From positions 1-45,763 of the forward strand of contig NZ_JACVZC010000040.1 of assembly GCF_016658545.1 (NCBI RefSeq): a DNA stretch of 45,763 bases, read 5' to 3'. A program made the translations under genes and the position numbers. The DNA comes from Pseudomonas sp. S37. Lineage in GTDB: Bacteria; Pseudomonadota; Gammaproteobacteria; Pseudomonadales; Pseudomonadaceae. Below are positions 33,701 through 42,483 of this stretch, one piece after another (positions within the stretch are counted from its first letter, which is position 1; the number at the start of each line of letters is the position of its first letter). The notes beneath the pieces were generated by a model. That model was not told the DNA's origin and searched no databases. It was given only the letters and a program-made list of their open reading frames with translations.

Positions 33701-35287
33701 GCGGAAAAGCAGGCGCGTCGGCTTCTGGCTGCGCGGTTGCGACAGGCGTGGCGCTCTCAGTTGCCAGTCGACTACCAGCGTCAGGATATAGATAGCCGTA
33801 TTCTGGACCTGAGTGGTTTTCAGGTCACAAGCTTGCCAGAACTGGCCGAGGGCATCGACTTTCATTTCGTCACCACGATGGTGATGGTCAATACCCCATT
33901 GGCTTCCATCCCTGAAGCCTTTTTCAGCTGTTTCGGCGCAGTGCGCCGCCTCAACTTTTCAAGGAACCAGTTGCGTGTTGTGCCGATCGGGCTGCGCCAC
34001 CTGAGGAGCCTGGATAATCTGCAGCTCAGTTACAATCGTATTCGCATGGATTCGTGGGGGCAGGATGCCATTCGAAATCTGCCGCAACTGACCAGCCTGG
34101 ATCTCAGCGTCAACCCCTTGGGTTCCCTGGCGCTGGATTTTACCCAGGTTCCGGCATTGCGATATCTTTCCCTCAGACATTGCGGTCTGGTGAATTGGCC
34201 GGCAGGGTTGGAGCACTGCGGCATGCTGAATATGGCAGACTTGCGCAATAACCAACTGGCCAATGTGCCTGAGGCAGCCATGAACATGCCCTATGCCTTC
34301 CGCTCGGCGTTGCGGATGGATGGCAATGCAATACCGCAGGCACAGTGGGCGCGTTTGCACCGGCTACCCGCCCATGTGGATCATGCGCTCCAGGGCGCAA
34401 GCGATAGCCCGGCAGCCATACCGGCTCGAGAACTATGGGTGAGCGGGGTACGCAAGGTTGAAGTTGCCGGATATTGGGATCGTTTGTTTGCGTCGGAGGA
34501 TAACGATCGTTACAAGTTGCGGCAGATACTGTTTCAGCTGCAGGGCACACAGGATTATCAGCGACATCGCGAGCAGCTGACCCATCAGGTGTGGGGGCTG
34601 CTTGAATACATGGACAAAGACCCGCAACTTACGAATGAAATCCTGCTGATCGCCAGGAATCCGACTGCCTGTCCCGACAGCATTGCCGAACGCTTCAGCC
34701 ATATGTACCTGCATGCATTGAAAAGCCATGCCATGCATGCTGCCGACAGTGAAAGCACCAGCGTGCTCAAACTGGGTCTGGGCTTGTTTCGGCTGTCCAG
34801 GCTGGAGGAATACATCAACGCGCTGGACCGGGAAAGGAAGTTCCCTGACCTTGTGGAAACCCGGCTCTTCTTCAACCTGGCGTTGGCCAAAGAATTCGAG
34901 CTGCCGGGGCAACCTGCTTCAATGAGATTTGTCGAATGGGCCCACGTAAGCCCGGACGATATAGAGGCCGCCCGTGCCTATGTCAAGGCGGCCGACACTA
35001 TTGAAGCCCGAGCACAGTTTCTTGGCACTGAACCTTACTGGTGCAATTGGCTGGAACAACAGCATTCACAGGATTTTCAGCAAATATCCGAACTATGGAG
35101 TGAAAAGGGCGAGGCGCTCTTCGACCAGAAAGGCACGATGAGCGCCGAGGCGTATCAGGAACAATGGGATGAGGTGGAGCATGGCCTGGTTGTCGATCGC
35201 CAACGGCTGATCATGCGATTTACCAAGGAGGTGCTTGAGGCCAGCATAACTGCAAGCCCTAAGCCTGGTGCCAGCTCTGCGGATTGA
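30788..35287 (+). CDS. Giant effector-like protein: DUF6543-type N-terminus, LRR, NEL E3 ubiquitin ligase
   Basis: A 1499-residue protein. Residues 1 to about 1000 resemble the DUF6543 'dermonecrotic toxin' region of Pseudomonas and include a hydrophobic pair at about 371-410 (GWTLVNLGGFFIPTVGALLLAQLV) and 426-452. About 1035-1165 hold leucine-rich repeats (LRRLNFSRNQL-like, LDNLQLSYNRI, LTSLDLSVNPL, LNMADLRNNQL). From about 1215 to the end is a helical region with NPTACPDS, where Cys1295 in a Cys-x-Asp motif matches the thioester cysteine of NEL (IpaH/SspH) ubiquitin ligases. No signal peptide; delivery into host cells is inferred, not shown. The ribosome site is weak (CAGG). The next gene is a full-length paralogue 105 bases on. 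DNA looks less GC-rich than its neighbours. Confidence 0.82.
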   Translation: MRNFSATSSPRESITKEQAQALVDAFIHKHTPQWIKAASAQDIARLRTLIAQHKASQDKLAEATKAVQPVHAFALHTYSEALQATLPAGHDLTALEWRDKVLETVGVTTPHADFVFKTKPGLLRLMQNFAANATPLDGSGLYAPGSETLLSGNVDEVCRLCRELDAGLQYQTLLDKHFEASKALLIDDKRKGFELAVHMALLRQHIDGDVAAALNALTSTVATHDVKLVAYPGLMSMLGHTVHEALFIQLRSAQDEDAGVVIYRPAEAQAPLRWYSSKLAFEVALLEQLKDPGYLASLLQSVGLATRKQFLQTLQLRLKDTAPDLAVEGEGEYGSVFDRWVLSQLERAKDDARLLLVPTAEVDAQASRERVDAWVSAGWTLVNLGGFFIPTVGALLLAQLVAQVCSQVFAGVADWAKGHDHEALRHLLDVAQTVAAAAVTTGAVVGGTAVVRKFTRSAFVDSLDVVDLEDGTARLWHEDLSVYASAVQDAALNERGLYSKGDDQWLRIDDRFYQVRRTGADGKWRLVHPLRKDAYGPVVRYNGERYWHLPGEHPQTWNDAAKMLGRLWPQQMPLDQLRAQQLLLAAGSDIDELRGILVQNQALPANLRDTLRRFEADQRIEQFFASLQPAATVQTDPELLQWCRQHSAVAGMDNAQALAEIVERAAQLRFELFRHLTEGQASDDRVVQVILRDFAGLPEDYAQQLAGSVSVEQRDHIELLQRLPLAVAEQARALLQLARLNRARQGLWLRNGYSDESGELILSLLARLANWPFNRRLELRAGSSSGRLLSVLNPAGPEATGVVITRINGQFRLYDKQGHALDVELGAPDDVFCALGALLTPAQRLRLNLPDQDPAAALRARVASTMPADRQALLNVLGWREGTRWFNPGQRLADGRVGYPLGGAQSTERDLTQRMRARLGVLYRGDSQARINQHLDRIVDCDDPFEALIFEEANFQLLCNCLDIWIAQAREAEKQARRLLAARLRQAWRSQLPVDYQRQDIDSRILDLSGFQVTSLPELAEGIDFHFVTTMVMVNTPLASIPEAFFSCFGAVRRLNFSRNQLRVVPIGLRHLRSLDNLQLSYNRIRMDSWGQDAIRNLPQLTSLDLSVNPLGSLALDFTQVPALRYLSLRHCGLVNWPAGLEHCGMLNMADLRNNQLANVPEAAMNMPYAFRSALRMDGNAIPQAQWARLHRLPAHVDHALQGASDSPAAIPARELWVSGVRKVEVAGYWDRLFASEDNDRYKLRQILFQLQGTQDYQRHREQLTHQVWGLLEYMDKDPQLTNEILLIARNPTACPDSIAERFSHMYLHALKSHAMHAADSESTSVLKLGLGLFRLSRLEEYINALDRERKFPDLVETRLFFNLALAKEFELPGQPASMRFVEWAHVSPDDIEAARAYVKAADTIEARAQFLGTEPYWCNWLEQQHSQDFQQISELWSEKGEALFDQKGTMSAEAYQEQWDEVEHGLVVDRQRLIMRFTKEVLEASITASPKPGASSAD

Positions 35288-35392
35288 TGCCGCGCAGCAA
35301 TGCCGCGCACGCATCGGCAAAAGGTTCCTGCTATCGATGCTGATGGGGGCTGAGCAAAGTACGGGTCCGTTCATCCACCAGGACCTTTGTTC

Positions 35393-38300
35393 ATGCCCCC
35401 TCCAAGCACTAGGCACCCCGTAAACGAATTCATCCTGGAGTTGTTGCCAGAATGGCTGAAAAGCGCTGGTGAGCTACCACTCAAGGCATTCCGTGGCTGC
35501 CTGACAGCCCACCTTGACAGTCAGCAGCAGATAGCGTCCGTGATCAGCCGGTTGGTGCCTTTGCAGCAGTTTGCCAAGGCCCGCCTCGGGCCGGCGATCG
35601 AGGCGAAACTGGGCGTTACAGTCGATCTGGATACTGCAATATGGCGTGAGGCGCACCTGCGCGTCAGCCCAAGACCGTTCGACCCGGCGCCTGGGGTGCT
35701 GCCCCCTGATTTTGAAGTCCATTTCACCTTTGAGCCGCTCTTGCAAAAGCTCTTGCAGAACTTCAGCGCCGGAGAATCATTCGCAGAGCAAACCACTGTG
35801 CTTGCGGGGCCGCCCGAGGAGGGCCTGCCTGAGCAACCCGTGACCAGCAAGCTTCAAGAACTGGTCGCACTTTGTCGGGCAGTTGATGTCGGTGGCGCTT
35901 ATCAGGAGCACCTCGGCCACCTGATGAACAGGGAGTTTATTGATACCCTCGCCCTGGACAAGCGCCTCGAGCTGGCACTGGCAGTGGAAACTGCGGCCCT
36001 GAAAGGGCAGCTTGCAGGTGCTGATCTGGCCATGCTGCGCCAGGCGGCTCAGGGCCGCACCTACCACCATGCGCAAGGATGGAGCGTTGTCGCCAAAGGT
36101 CTGCAAGTACTGGACTGCCGGGTTGATGGTGCGCTGGTGTTCGAATTGTTTGAACCCCCTCGACATCAGGGAGATTTCCCTTTTGGCCCGCCAAACGCCC
36201 TCAAAGGCGTAATCCTGTACCTGCCTGGCATGCAGGACCAGCCATTGCGTCGGTTTGCTGACTGGGCAGCGGTGAACCAGGCGCTGGTCGCGGCAATGGC
36301 TGACAGCGAATTCAAGCGCACTTTGGTGCAACGCATTGCCCTGAATGACCGCAGCCAGTACCAACTGCTGCTCAGCGGCCGTTTGGGCGACGATTTACCA
36401 GACGTGCAGCCATCGGGTGTGCCCTGCGACGGCAGTGTTTTCGCTGCCATGGCCGAATGGCATGTTCAGCGGGTCAAGGATGATGCACGGTTTCTGGCCG
36501 TTCCCAGAGCCCTGGCCGACCGCGCGGCAACGGCCAGGCGCCTGGCAGGGCTGAAAAACGCCGGGCTTGCACTGGTAGGCCTTGCCGGGCTTTTCGTCCC
36601 CGTTGTAGGCGCTGTGCTGTTGGCAGACATGGCCAGGCAGCTACTGGGTCATGTTTACCAGGGCGCCAGCGATTGGTCGCAAGGGCACCAGCATGAAGCG
36701 TTGCAGCACCTGATTGAAGTGGCCACTTCCGTAGCATTGCTGGGTACGGCGGCGCTGGGCGCGCATGTGCTGCGCAATGCGTTCTTCGAGCCGCTCGAAC
36801 CGGTCACGACAGAGCAGGGCCTGCAGCGGTTATGGCGTCATGACCTTGAACCTTATCGCAAGGCGCCGGCAGACCTGCTACTGACAGAGCGTCACGACGG
36901 CTTGTTCGCTGCAGACGATGAGCTGTGGTGGCATAACGAGGGGCGCTTCTACGCCGTGCGCCAGGATGCCAAGGGGGCCTGGCGGCTGCTGCACGACGAG
37001 GGGCCCGGGGCCTTTGGCCCAGCGCTTCGCGGCAATGGCGAGCGTGCATGGTGGCTGGGTATGGACCGGCCTCTGGAGTGGCAAGGCGAAGCCTTTCTGC
37101 TGAGGCGTCTATGGCCAGCTGCGAGGTTGCTCAGTGCCGAACGTGTGGCGGATATCCTGCGGGTTGCAGGTGTCGACGAGGCGATGTTGCGCAGGCTGCT
37201 GGTCGAACAACGTCCACTGCCGGTGGCTTTGCGCGACACCCTTGAGCGGTTCGCGGTTCAGGCGCGCAACGATACTTTCTTCGCACTGCAAAGCGAAGGC
37301 GGGGCATTTATCGAGCGTTTGCAGTGGTGCAGTGAACAACTGGGCGTGCAGGCCCTTGCGGCGGATGAGCGGATCACTGCGGCCATCGACAATGCCGAGC
37401 GCTTGCGCCCGGCCATGCTTGAGCATTTCGCCGGGCAGTATGGGCAAGATGATCCGGCATTGCCGCTGCTGGCGCGCCACTTTCCGTCGCTGCCGAAGGC
37501 CTATGCACTCGAAGTGCTCAAAGCGGCCTCGCCGCAGATGCGCCAGACCATCCTGCATGCTGCGCGGTTACCCCTGGCGCTGGCGCAACGGGCCCGTATG
37601 CTGATGCAGGAAGTGCGTCTGGTTCGCCTGCGTGAAGCGTTGTACTTGCGCGACAGTTATTGCCCAGACCTGGTCAGCCTGGTGTTCAAGTTGTTGCAAA
37701 AACAAGGCTTGGCTCATGACCAGACCGATCTGGTGTTCCGCGGTGGCGCAGCCGTGCTGGAACATTTGTGCCCGGCGTTCGGTGGGGCGGCACTAAGGCT
37801 GGACATGGTCTGGAAAAATGGGCGGTTTGAACTCTACGACGCCATGGGGCACCGAAGTGAGCTGGACATTGCCGAACCGCAGGGGCTGTTTGAAGTACTG
37901 GCAGCCACCTTGGCCCCCAGCTACCTGCAGCAGCTGGGCTGGGAAGGTGAGCGCACCCCGGGGCTGATTCGTACCCAAATGCAGGCCTGGTTACCGCAAA
38001 CGCGCAAGGAGTTGCTGGCATTGCTAGGCTGGCATGAGGGCAAACCTCGGGGGGCATCGTTGCAGCGTCTGGACGATGGCCGCATCGGCTACCCACTGGG
38101 GCCTGTGCAGTCTTGCCTTGGCCCTGCGCAATGTCCGTTGCGGCGTCGAATCCGTAGTCTCTATCCGGGCTTCAGCGACGCCGATGTCGAGCACTTTCGC
38201 GTACTTCTCTACGAACGCACCACCTCACCGTATCAATCTTTGTTGCGCCAGGAGAGGGAGTACGACCGCCTGGACCAGAGCCTAAGCCTCTGGTCGCGGC

Positions 38301-39913
38301 ATGCCGATGCCTTCCAGCATGAGCAACGTGTTCGGGCCAGTGACGCATTTCGTCGAGCGTGGCGTATGGAGGGCTTACGCCTTCCCACGAGCAGTACGGC
38401 CAACTGGGACTCGCACCTGATACTGGTTTCGATGCCCTTGGATGAACTGCCTGAAATACCTGCAGGCACGGATTTCGGCCACATCTCGCAGATTACATTG
38501 GTCAACTTGCGCGTTGGCGTGCTGCCTGCTGGTTTTCTGGCCAACTTTCCGCGTTTGCGCATACTCAACCTGAACTACAACAACCTGCTTGCGCTTCCAG
38601 AAGGGTTAGAGCGACTACCCCACCTGCGGGAACTGAGCCTGGTGGGCAACCGTATTCGGCTCACAGCCGAGCAGATGCGTGTGCTGGCAAACTGCGTCCA
38701 ATTGCGCAACCTCGACTTGAGCGACAACTTCATCGGTTCAACCGCCCTGCAGGTGGAGGGCCTGGAGAACCTGGAAACCCTGAGCTTGCGCAGGGCGGGG
38801 CTGCGGGCTTTCCCTGAGGGGCTTGAGCGCTGCACGCGGCTCACCTATATCGATGTGCGCAACAACCAGATCGAAAACCTGCCGCAGGCATTGCTCACTA
38901 CACCTCTACTGCAACGCCAGGTAATTGCACTTTCCGGTAACCCGCTGTCTCCCGAGCAGCTTCAGCGGCTGCGCCTTGCGCATCCGCCCGCTTTGGTTGT
39001 CGAGCCGGCCCCGACCAAGAGCCTTTGGCTCGGTACTTTGGCCAATGAGCAACGTCAGACCTGTGAGGCACAGTGGGACGCATTGTGTGCCGAGACTGGG
39101 AGCGAGGCGCTTTTCGACCTGCTCGACGGGCTGACTGAGAGCGCAGACTTCCGGGCCATACCGGAGGAGCTCGGCCGCCAAGTCTGGGAAATGATCGCTG
39201 CGGCGCGCAGCGATAGCCGTCTGCGTCAGGACCTGTTCGACCTGGCCGCCGACCCGCGTACCTGTGCCGATAGCGCCGCGCATATTTTCAGTCAGTTGCA
39301 AGTGGCAATGCATGTCTCGCCGTTCACACGCAATGGTGATGCTGTAGCCACCGCGCCCGATCGGCTGCTGTTGGCACAGCGGCTGTTTCGCCTGCAAAAG
39401 GTCCAGGACCTGGCTCGCGAAGACATTGATGCCCGATATGCCGACGGGCGTTGGCAACGCGGCGAACAAGACGAGGAAGAAGTGGAGGTGAGCCTGGTTT
39501 ACCGTACTGCACTGGCCGAGCGCCTCAATCTGTTGGGCCAACCACGGGGCATGCTGTTCGCAACACTGGAACGCGTTGAGCCGGACGATATCGAAAAAGC
39601 CTTTCTTGATGTGCTCGATGCCGAAAACACCGAAGAGCGCACTCTCTTCATCAGCAAGCTCGACTTCTGGGTCGCATCCCTGCGTGCCCTGCACGCCGAG
39701 GCATTTAAAGTTGTCGAAGAGGACTTTGCAGAGCAATGGGATGCGCTGGAGGCGCGGATGGAAAAGACCGGTCAGGCAGTGGAAAGCCATGAAGCGGCGT
39801 TAGGTAACCCGGAGTATCTGGCTGCAGCCAGGCAACTGGGCGATAACCGTGAGCAGGCGTTGGCCGAGCTGTCCCTGCGGTTGACGCGGGAGGCATTGCA
39901 GGCACCCGCGTAG
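35393..39913 (+). CDS. Second giant effector-like protein: DUF6543-type N-terminus, LRR, NEL E3 ubiquitin ligase
   Basis: A 1506-residue paralogue of the preceding gene, collinear through all regions but clearly diverged. The hydrophobic pair is at about 383-420 (GLALVGLAGLFVPVVGAVLLADMA) and 440-463. Shared landmarks include the RLW..DL..Y and GNGER.W segments. Leucine-rich repeats lie at about 1036-1174 (LRILNLNYNNL, LRELSLVGNRI, LRNLDLSDNFI, LTYIDVRNNQI). The NEL-type region carries DPRTCADS with Cys1291 as the likely catalytic residue. ATG 35393 has AGGA 9 bases upstream; TTG 35387 is also possible. It is probably co-transcribed with the first. Substrates and secretion route are unknown; no chaperone or secretion gene is adjacent. 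Confidence 0.82.
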   Translation: MPPPSTRHPVNEFILELLPEWLKSAGELPLKAFRGCLTAHLDSQQQIASVISRLVPLQQFAKARLGPAIEAKLGVTVDLDTAIWREAHLRVSPRPFDPAPGVLPPDFEVHFTFEPLLQKLLQNFSAGESFAEQTTVLAGPPEEGLPEQPVTSKLQELVALCRAVDVGGAYQEHLGHLMNREFIDTLALDKRLELALAVETAALKGQLAGADLAMLRQAAQGRTYHHAQGWSVVAKGLQVLDCRVDGALVFELFEPPRHQGDFPFGPPNALKGVILYLPGMQDQPLRRFADWAAVNQALVAAMADSEFKRTLVQRIALNDRSQYQLLLSGRLGDDLPDVQPSGVPCDGSVFAAMAEWHVQRVKDDARFLAVPRALADRAATARRLAGLKNAGLALVGLAGLFVPVVGAVLLADMARQLLGHVYQGASDWSQGHQHEALQHLIEVATSVALLGTAALGAHVLRNAFFEPLEPVTTEQGLQRLWRHDLEPYRKAPADLLLTERHDGLFAADDELWWHNEGRFYAVRQDAKGAWRLLHDEGPGAFGPALRGNGERAWWLGMDRPLEWQGEAFLLRRLWPAARLLSAERVADILRVAGVDEAMLRRLLVEQRPLPVALRDTLERFAVQARNDTFFALQSEGGAFIERLQWCSEQLGVQALAADERITAAIDNAERLRPAMLEHFAGQYGQDDPALPLLARHFPSLPKAYALEVLKAASPQMRQTILHAARLPLALAQRARMLMQEVRLVRLREALYLRDSYCPDLVSLVFKLLQKQGLAHDQTDLVFRGGAAVLEHLCPAFGGAALRLDMVWKNGRFELYDAMGHRSELDIAEPQGLFEVLAATLAPSYLQQLGWEGERTPGLIRTQMQAWLPQTRKELLALLGWHEGKPRGASLQRLDDGRIGYPLGPVQSCLGPAQCPLRRRIRSLYPGFSDADVEHFRVLLYERTTSPYQSLLRQEREYDRLDQSLSLWSRHADAFQHEQRVRASDAFRRAWRMEGLRLPTSSTANWDSHLILVSMPLDELPEIPAGTDFGHISQITLVNLRVGVLPAGFLANFPRLRILNLNYNNLLALPEGLERLPHLRELSLVGNRIRLTAEQMRVLANCVQLRNLDLSDNFIGSTALQVEGLENLETLSLRRAGLRAFPEGLERCTRLTYIDVRNNQIENLPQALLTTPLLQRQVIALSGNPLSPEQLQRLRLAHPPALVVEPAPTKSLWLGTLANEQRQTCEAQWDALCAETGSEALFDLLDGLTESADFRAIPEELGRQVWEMIAAARSDSRLRQDLFDLAADPRTCADSAAHIFSQLQVAMHVSPFTRNGDAVATAPDRLLLAQRLFRLQKVQDLAREDIDARYADGRWQRGEQDEEEVEVSLVYRTALAERLNLLGQPRGMLFATLERVEPDDIEKAFLDVLDAENTEERTLFISKLDFWVASLRALHAEAFKVVEEDFAEQWDALEARMEKTGQAVESHEAALGNPEYLAAARQLGDNREQALAELSLRLTREALQAPA

Positions 39914-39950
39914 TGACGGCTCTTGCTGGCGGCCAAACCGGTCATCCAGA

Positions 39951-39956
39951 TTGACA
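39951..39956 (+). promoter_or_regulatory. Possible -35 box for the fad operon
   Basis: A perfect TTGACA lies 89 bases before fadDx, in the 131-base gap after the second giant gene. No good -10 follows at 16-18 bases (GCCCGT-like), so if used it would need an activator. Weak call. Confidence 0.2.
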
Positions 39957-40044
39957 GCTTTGGCCATTGCCGCGCCCGTCAAGCGGCGCGAACATCGTTG
40001 GACCGATGGTTCCACTCCAAAAACAAGAAACCAGGAGTCCGACG

Positions 40045-41691
40045 ATGCGCGATTACGCCGAGGCCGCTCGAGCGTTCGACCATGCCCAAGTCGCTGCTGC
40101 GGCGCTGCATGGCAGCCTTGACGCCCTCAATGCCTGTATCGAATGCTGCGACCGCCATGTGGGTAGTGACAAGCTGGCATTGATCCACGAAGACCGTGAT
40201 GGCAACAGTGCGCGATACAGTTTTGAACAGCTCAAGGCGCAGGCAGCCCGTTTTGCCAATGTGCTGAAGGCACAAGGTGTGGTTGCCGGTGACCGGGTTG
40301 CCGGGTTGATGCCGCGCACCCCTGAGCTGCTGGTGACCATCCTTGCTACCTGGCGCCTCGGGGCGGTGTACCAACCGCTGTTCACCGCCTTCGGCCCCAA
40401 AGCGATCGAGCACCGACTGGAGCAGTCCGGTGCCCGGGTGGTGGTAACCGACAGTCACAACCGCGCCAAGCTGGATGATGTGCACCCTTGCCCGACCATC
40501 ATCACGGTCAATGCCCGCAGTGGCGAGCTGGACTTCCAGCAATGCCTGGACAGCGCCGCAGATGTTTGCGAGCCCGTGATGCGTTCGGGCAACGACCCGT
40601 TCCTGCTGATGTTCACCTCAGGTACCACCGGGCCGGCCAAGCCGCTGGAAGTGCCGCTGCGCGCCATTGTCGCGTTTCAGGGCTATATGCGCGATGCCAT
40701 CGACCTGCGCCCCGAAGACAATTTCTGGAACCTGGCCGACCCGGGTTGGGCCTACGGGCTTTACTACGCGGTTACCGGCCCGCTGTCGCTGGGCCATGCC
40801 ACCACCTTCTACGATGGCCCGTTCAGCGTAGAAAGCTGCGCCCGGGTGATCGACAAGTTAGGAATCACCAACCTGGCCGGCTCGCCCACCGCCTACCGCT
40901 TGCTGATCGCTGCCGGCAACGACTTCGCGGCACCGATCAAGGGCCGCCTGCGGGTGGTCAGCAGCGCGGGCGAGCCGCTAAACCCGGAAGTGATCCGCTG
41001 GTTTGCGGATGAACTGGGCGTGACCATTCACGACCACTACGGGCAGACCGAGCTGGGCATGGTGCTGTGCAACCACCATGGCCTGCAGCACACGGTGCAC
41101 CTGGGCTCGGCCGGCTTTGCCATCCCGGGCCACCGTATCGTGGTGCTGGACGAGCAGGGCAACGAGCTGCCTGTCGGCCAGCCAGGCATCCTTGCGGTCG
41201 ACCGTGAGCAGTCGCCGCTGTGCTGGTTCGGTGGCTACCACGGTCTGCCAACCAAGGCCTTCATCGGCAAGTACTACCTCAGTGGTGACACCGTCGAGCT
41301 GAATCAGGACGGCAGCATCAGTTTTGTCGGCCGCAGCGACGACGTGATCACTACCTCCGGTTACCGGGTTGGCCCGTTCGATGTGGAGAGCGCGCTGATC
41401 GAGCACCCGTCGGTGATTGAGGCCGCGGTAATCGGCAAGCCGGACCCTGAGCGCACCGAGCTGATCAAAGCCTTCGTGATATTGGCCAACGGCTACGCCG
41501 GTAGCGCCGAGCTGGAAGAAACCCTGCGCCAGCACGTGCGCCAGCGCCTGTACGCGCATGCCTACCCAAGGGAAATCGAATTCGTCAGCGAACTGCCCAA
41601 GACCCCGAGCGGCAAGCTGCAACGCTTCATCCTGCGCAACCAGGAAGTCGCCAAACAACAAGCGCAACAGGCCACCCCTGCCAGCGCCTGA
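40045..41691 (+). CDS. fadDx: Acyl-CoA synthetase (AMP-forming)
   Basis: A 548-residue adenylate-forming ligase activating a carboxylic acid with ATP and CoA. Motifs: [12 protein letters not shown] (P-loop, near 190), the [10 protein letters not shown] adenylate motif (near 330), [39 protein letters not shown] hinge region (near 410-450) and the C-terminal catalytic lysine in [11 protein letters not shown]. It resembles acetyl/propionyl/medium-chain synthetases rather than long-chain FadD. ATG 40045 has AGGAG 9 bases upstream. It heads a five-gene operon covering activation and all beta-oxidation steps, so the substrate is probably a short or branched fatty acid. Confidence 0.92.
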   Translation: MRDYAEAARAFDHAQVAAAALHGSLDALNACIECCDRHVGSDKLALIHEDRDGNSARYSFEQLKAQAARFANVLKAQGVVAGDRVAGLMPRTPELLVTILATWRLGAVYQPLFTAFGPKAIEHRLEQSGARVVVTDSHNRAKLDDVHPCPTIITVNARSGELDFQQCLDSAADVCEPVMRSGNDPFLLMFTSGTTGPAKPLEVPLRAIVAFQGYMRDAIDLRPEDNFWNLADPGWAYGLYYAVTGPLSLGHATTFYDGPFSVESCARVIDKLGITNLAGSPTAYRLLIAAGNDFAAPIKGRLRVVSSAGEPLNPEVIRWFADELGVTIHDHYGQTELGMVLCNHHGLQHTVHLGSAGFAIPGHRIVVLDEQGNELPVGQPGILAVDREQSPLCWFGGYHGLPTKAFIGKYYLSGDTVELNQDGSISFVGRSDDVITTSGYRVGPFDVESALIEHPSVIEAAVIGKPDPERTELIKAFVILANGYAGSAELEETLRQHVRQRLYAHAYPREIEFVSELPKTPSGKLQRFILRNQEVAKQQAQQATPASA

Positions 41692-41704
41692 AAGGAAATT
41701 GATC

Positions 41705-42472
41705 ATGCAAATAGCCAACAAACACTTCATCGTCAGCGGCGCGGCCTCCGGGCTGGGCGCTGCCACCGCACAGATGCTGATCGAGGCCGGTGCCAAGGTC
41801 ATGCTGGTTGACCTCAATGCCCAGGCTGTCGAGGCCAAGGCGCGCGAGCTGGGTGACAACGCCGGCTTTGCGGTGGCGGACATCAGCGACGAGCAGGCGG
41901 CCCAGGCGGCGGTCGATGCCGCCGTCAGCGCCTTTGGCAGCATACACGGGCTGGTCAATTGCGCCGGTATCGTCGGCGCCGAGAAGGTACTGGGCAAACA
42001 GGGCCCGCATGGCCTGGCCAGCTTTGCCAAGGTCATCAACGTCAACCTGATCGGCAGCTTCAACCTGTTGCGCCTGGCGGCTGCGGCCATGGCCGAAGGG
42101 CCAGCCGATGATGGTGGTGAGCGTGGGGTGATCATCAACACCGCCTCTATTGCCGCTTATGACGGCCAGATCGGCCAGGCCGCTTACGCGGCCTCCAAGG
42201 GCGCCATTGCCAGCCTGACCCTGCCCGCCGCCCGCGAGCTGGCACGCTTCGGCATCCGTGTGATGACCATTGCCCCGGGCATTTTCGAAACGCCGATGAT
42301 GGCCGGCATGACCGAAGAAGTGCGCGCTTCGCTGGCGGCTGGCGTGCCGTTCCCACCGCGCCTGGGCCGCCCGCAGGAGTACGCCGCGCTGGCCCGTCAC
42401 ATCATTGAAAACAGCATGCTCAACGGCGAGGTGATCCGCCTCGACGGTGCGCTGCGCATGGCTGCCAAGTAA
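41705..42472 (+). CDS. fadB2x: SDR 3-hydroxyacyl-CoA dehydrogenase (type II, HSD17B10-like)
   Basis: A 255-residue short-chain dehydrogenase using NAD. Motifs: cofactor loop [11 protein letters not shown] (11-21), NCAG (85-88), and the catalytic Ser148 (TASIAA), Tyr161 and Lys165 (YAASK). The PGIFETPMM segment is typical of the HSD17B10 and 3-hydroxy-2-methylbutyryl-CoA dehydrogenase group, suggesting a role in isoleucine or short-chain degradation. It lies 13 bases after fadDx with AAGGAAA as ribosome site, and 11 bases before the thiolase. Confidence 0.92.
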   Translation: MQIANKHFIVSGAASGLGAATAQMLIEAGAKVMLVDLNAQAVEAKARELGDNAGFAVADISDEQAAQAAVDAAVSAFGSIHGLVNCAGIVGAEKVLGKQGPHGLASFAKVINVNLIGSFNLLRLAAAAMAEGPADDGGERGVIINTASIAAYDGQIGQAAYAASKGAIASLTLPAARELARFGIRVMTIAPGIFETPMMAGMTEEVRASLAAGVPFPPRLGRPQEYAALARHIIENSMLNGEVIRLDGALRMAAK

Positions 42473-42483
42473 GGAGAGCGAAC

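Noticed and set aside
30788..39913. Treating the two giant genes as type III effectors of a local secretion island
   Set aside because: No chaperone, needle, translocon or hrp-type gene or hrp box was found around them, so the delivery route is left open.
39940..39980. Sigma54 promoter before fadDx (TTTGGCCATTGCCGC)
   Set aside because: The GG and GC elements do not fall at -24/-12 spacing with a TTGC box; the match is too weak.
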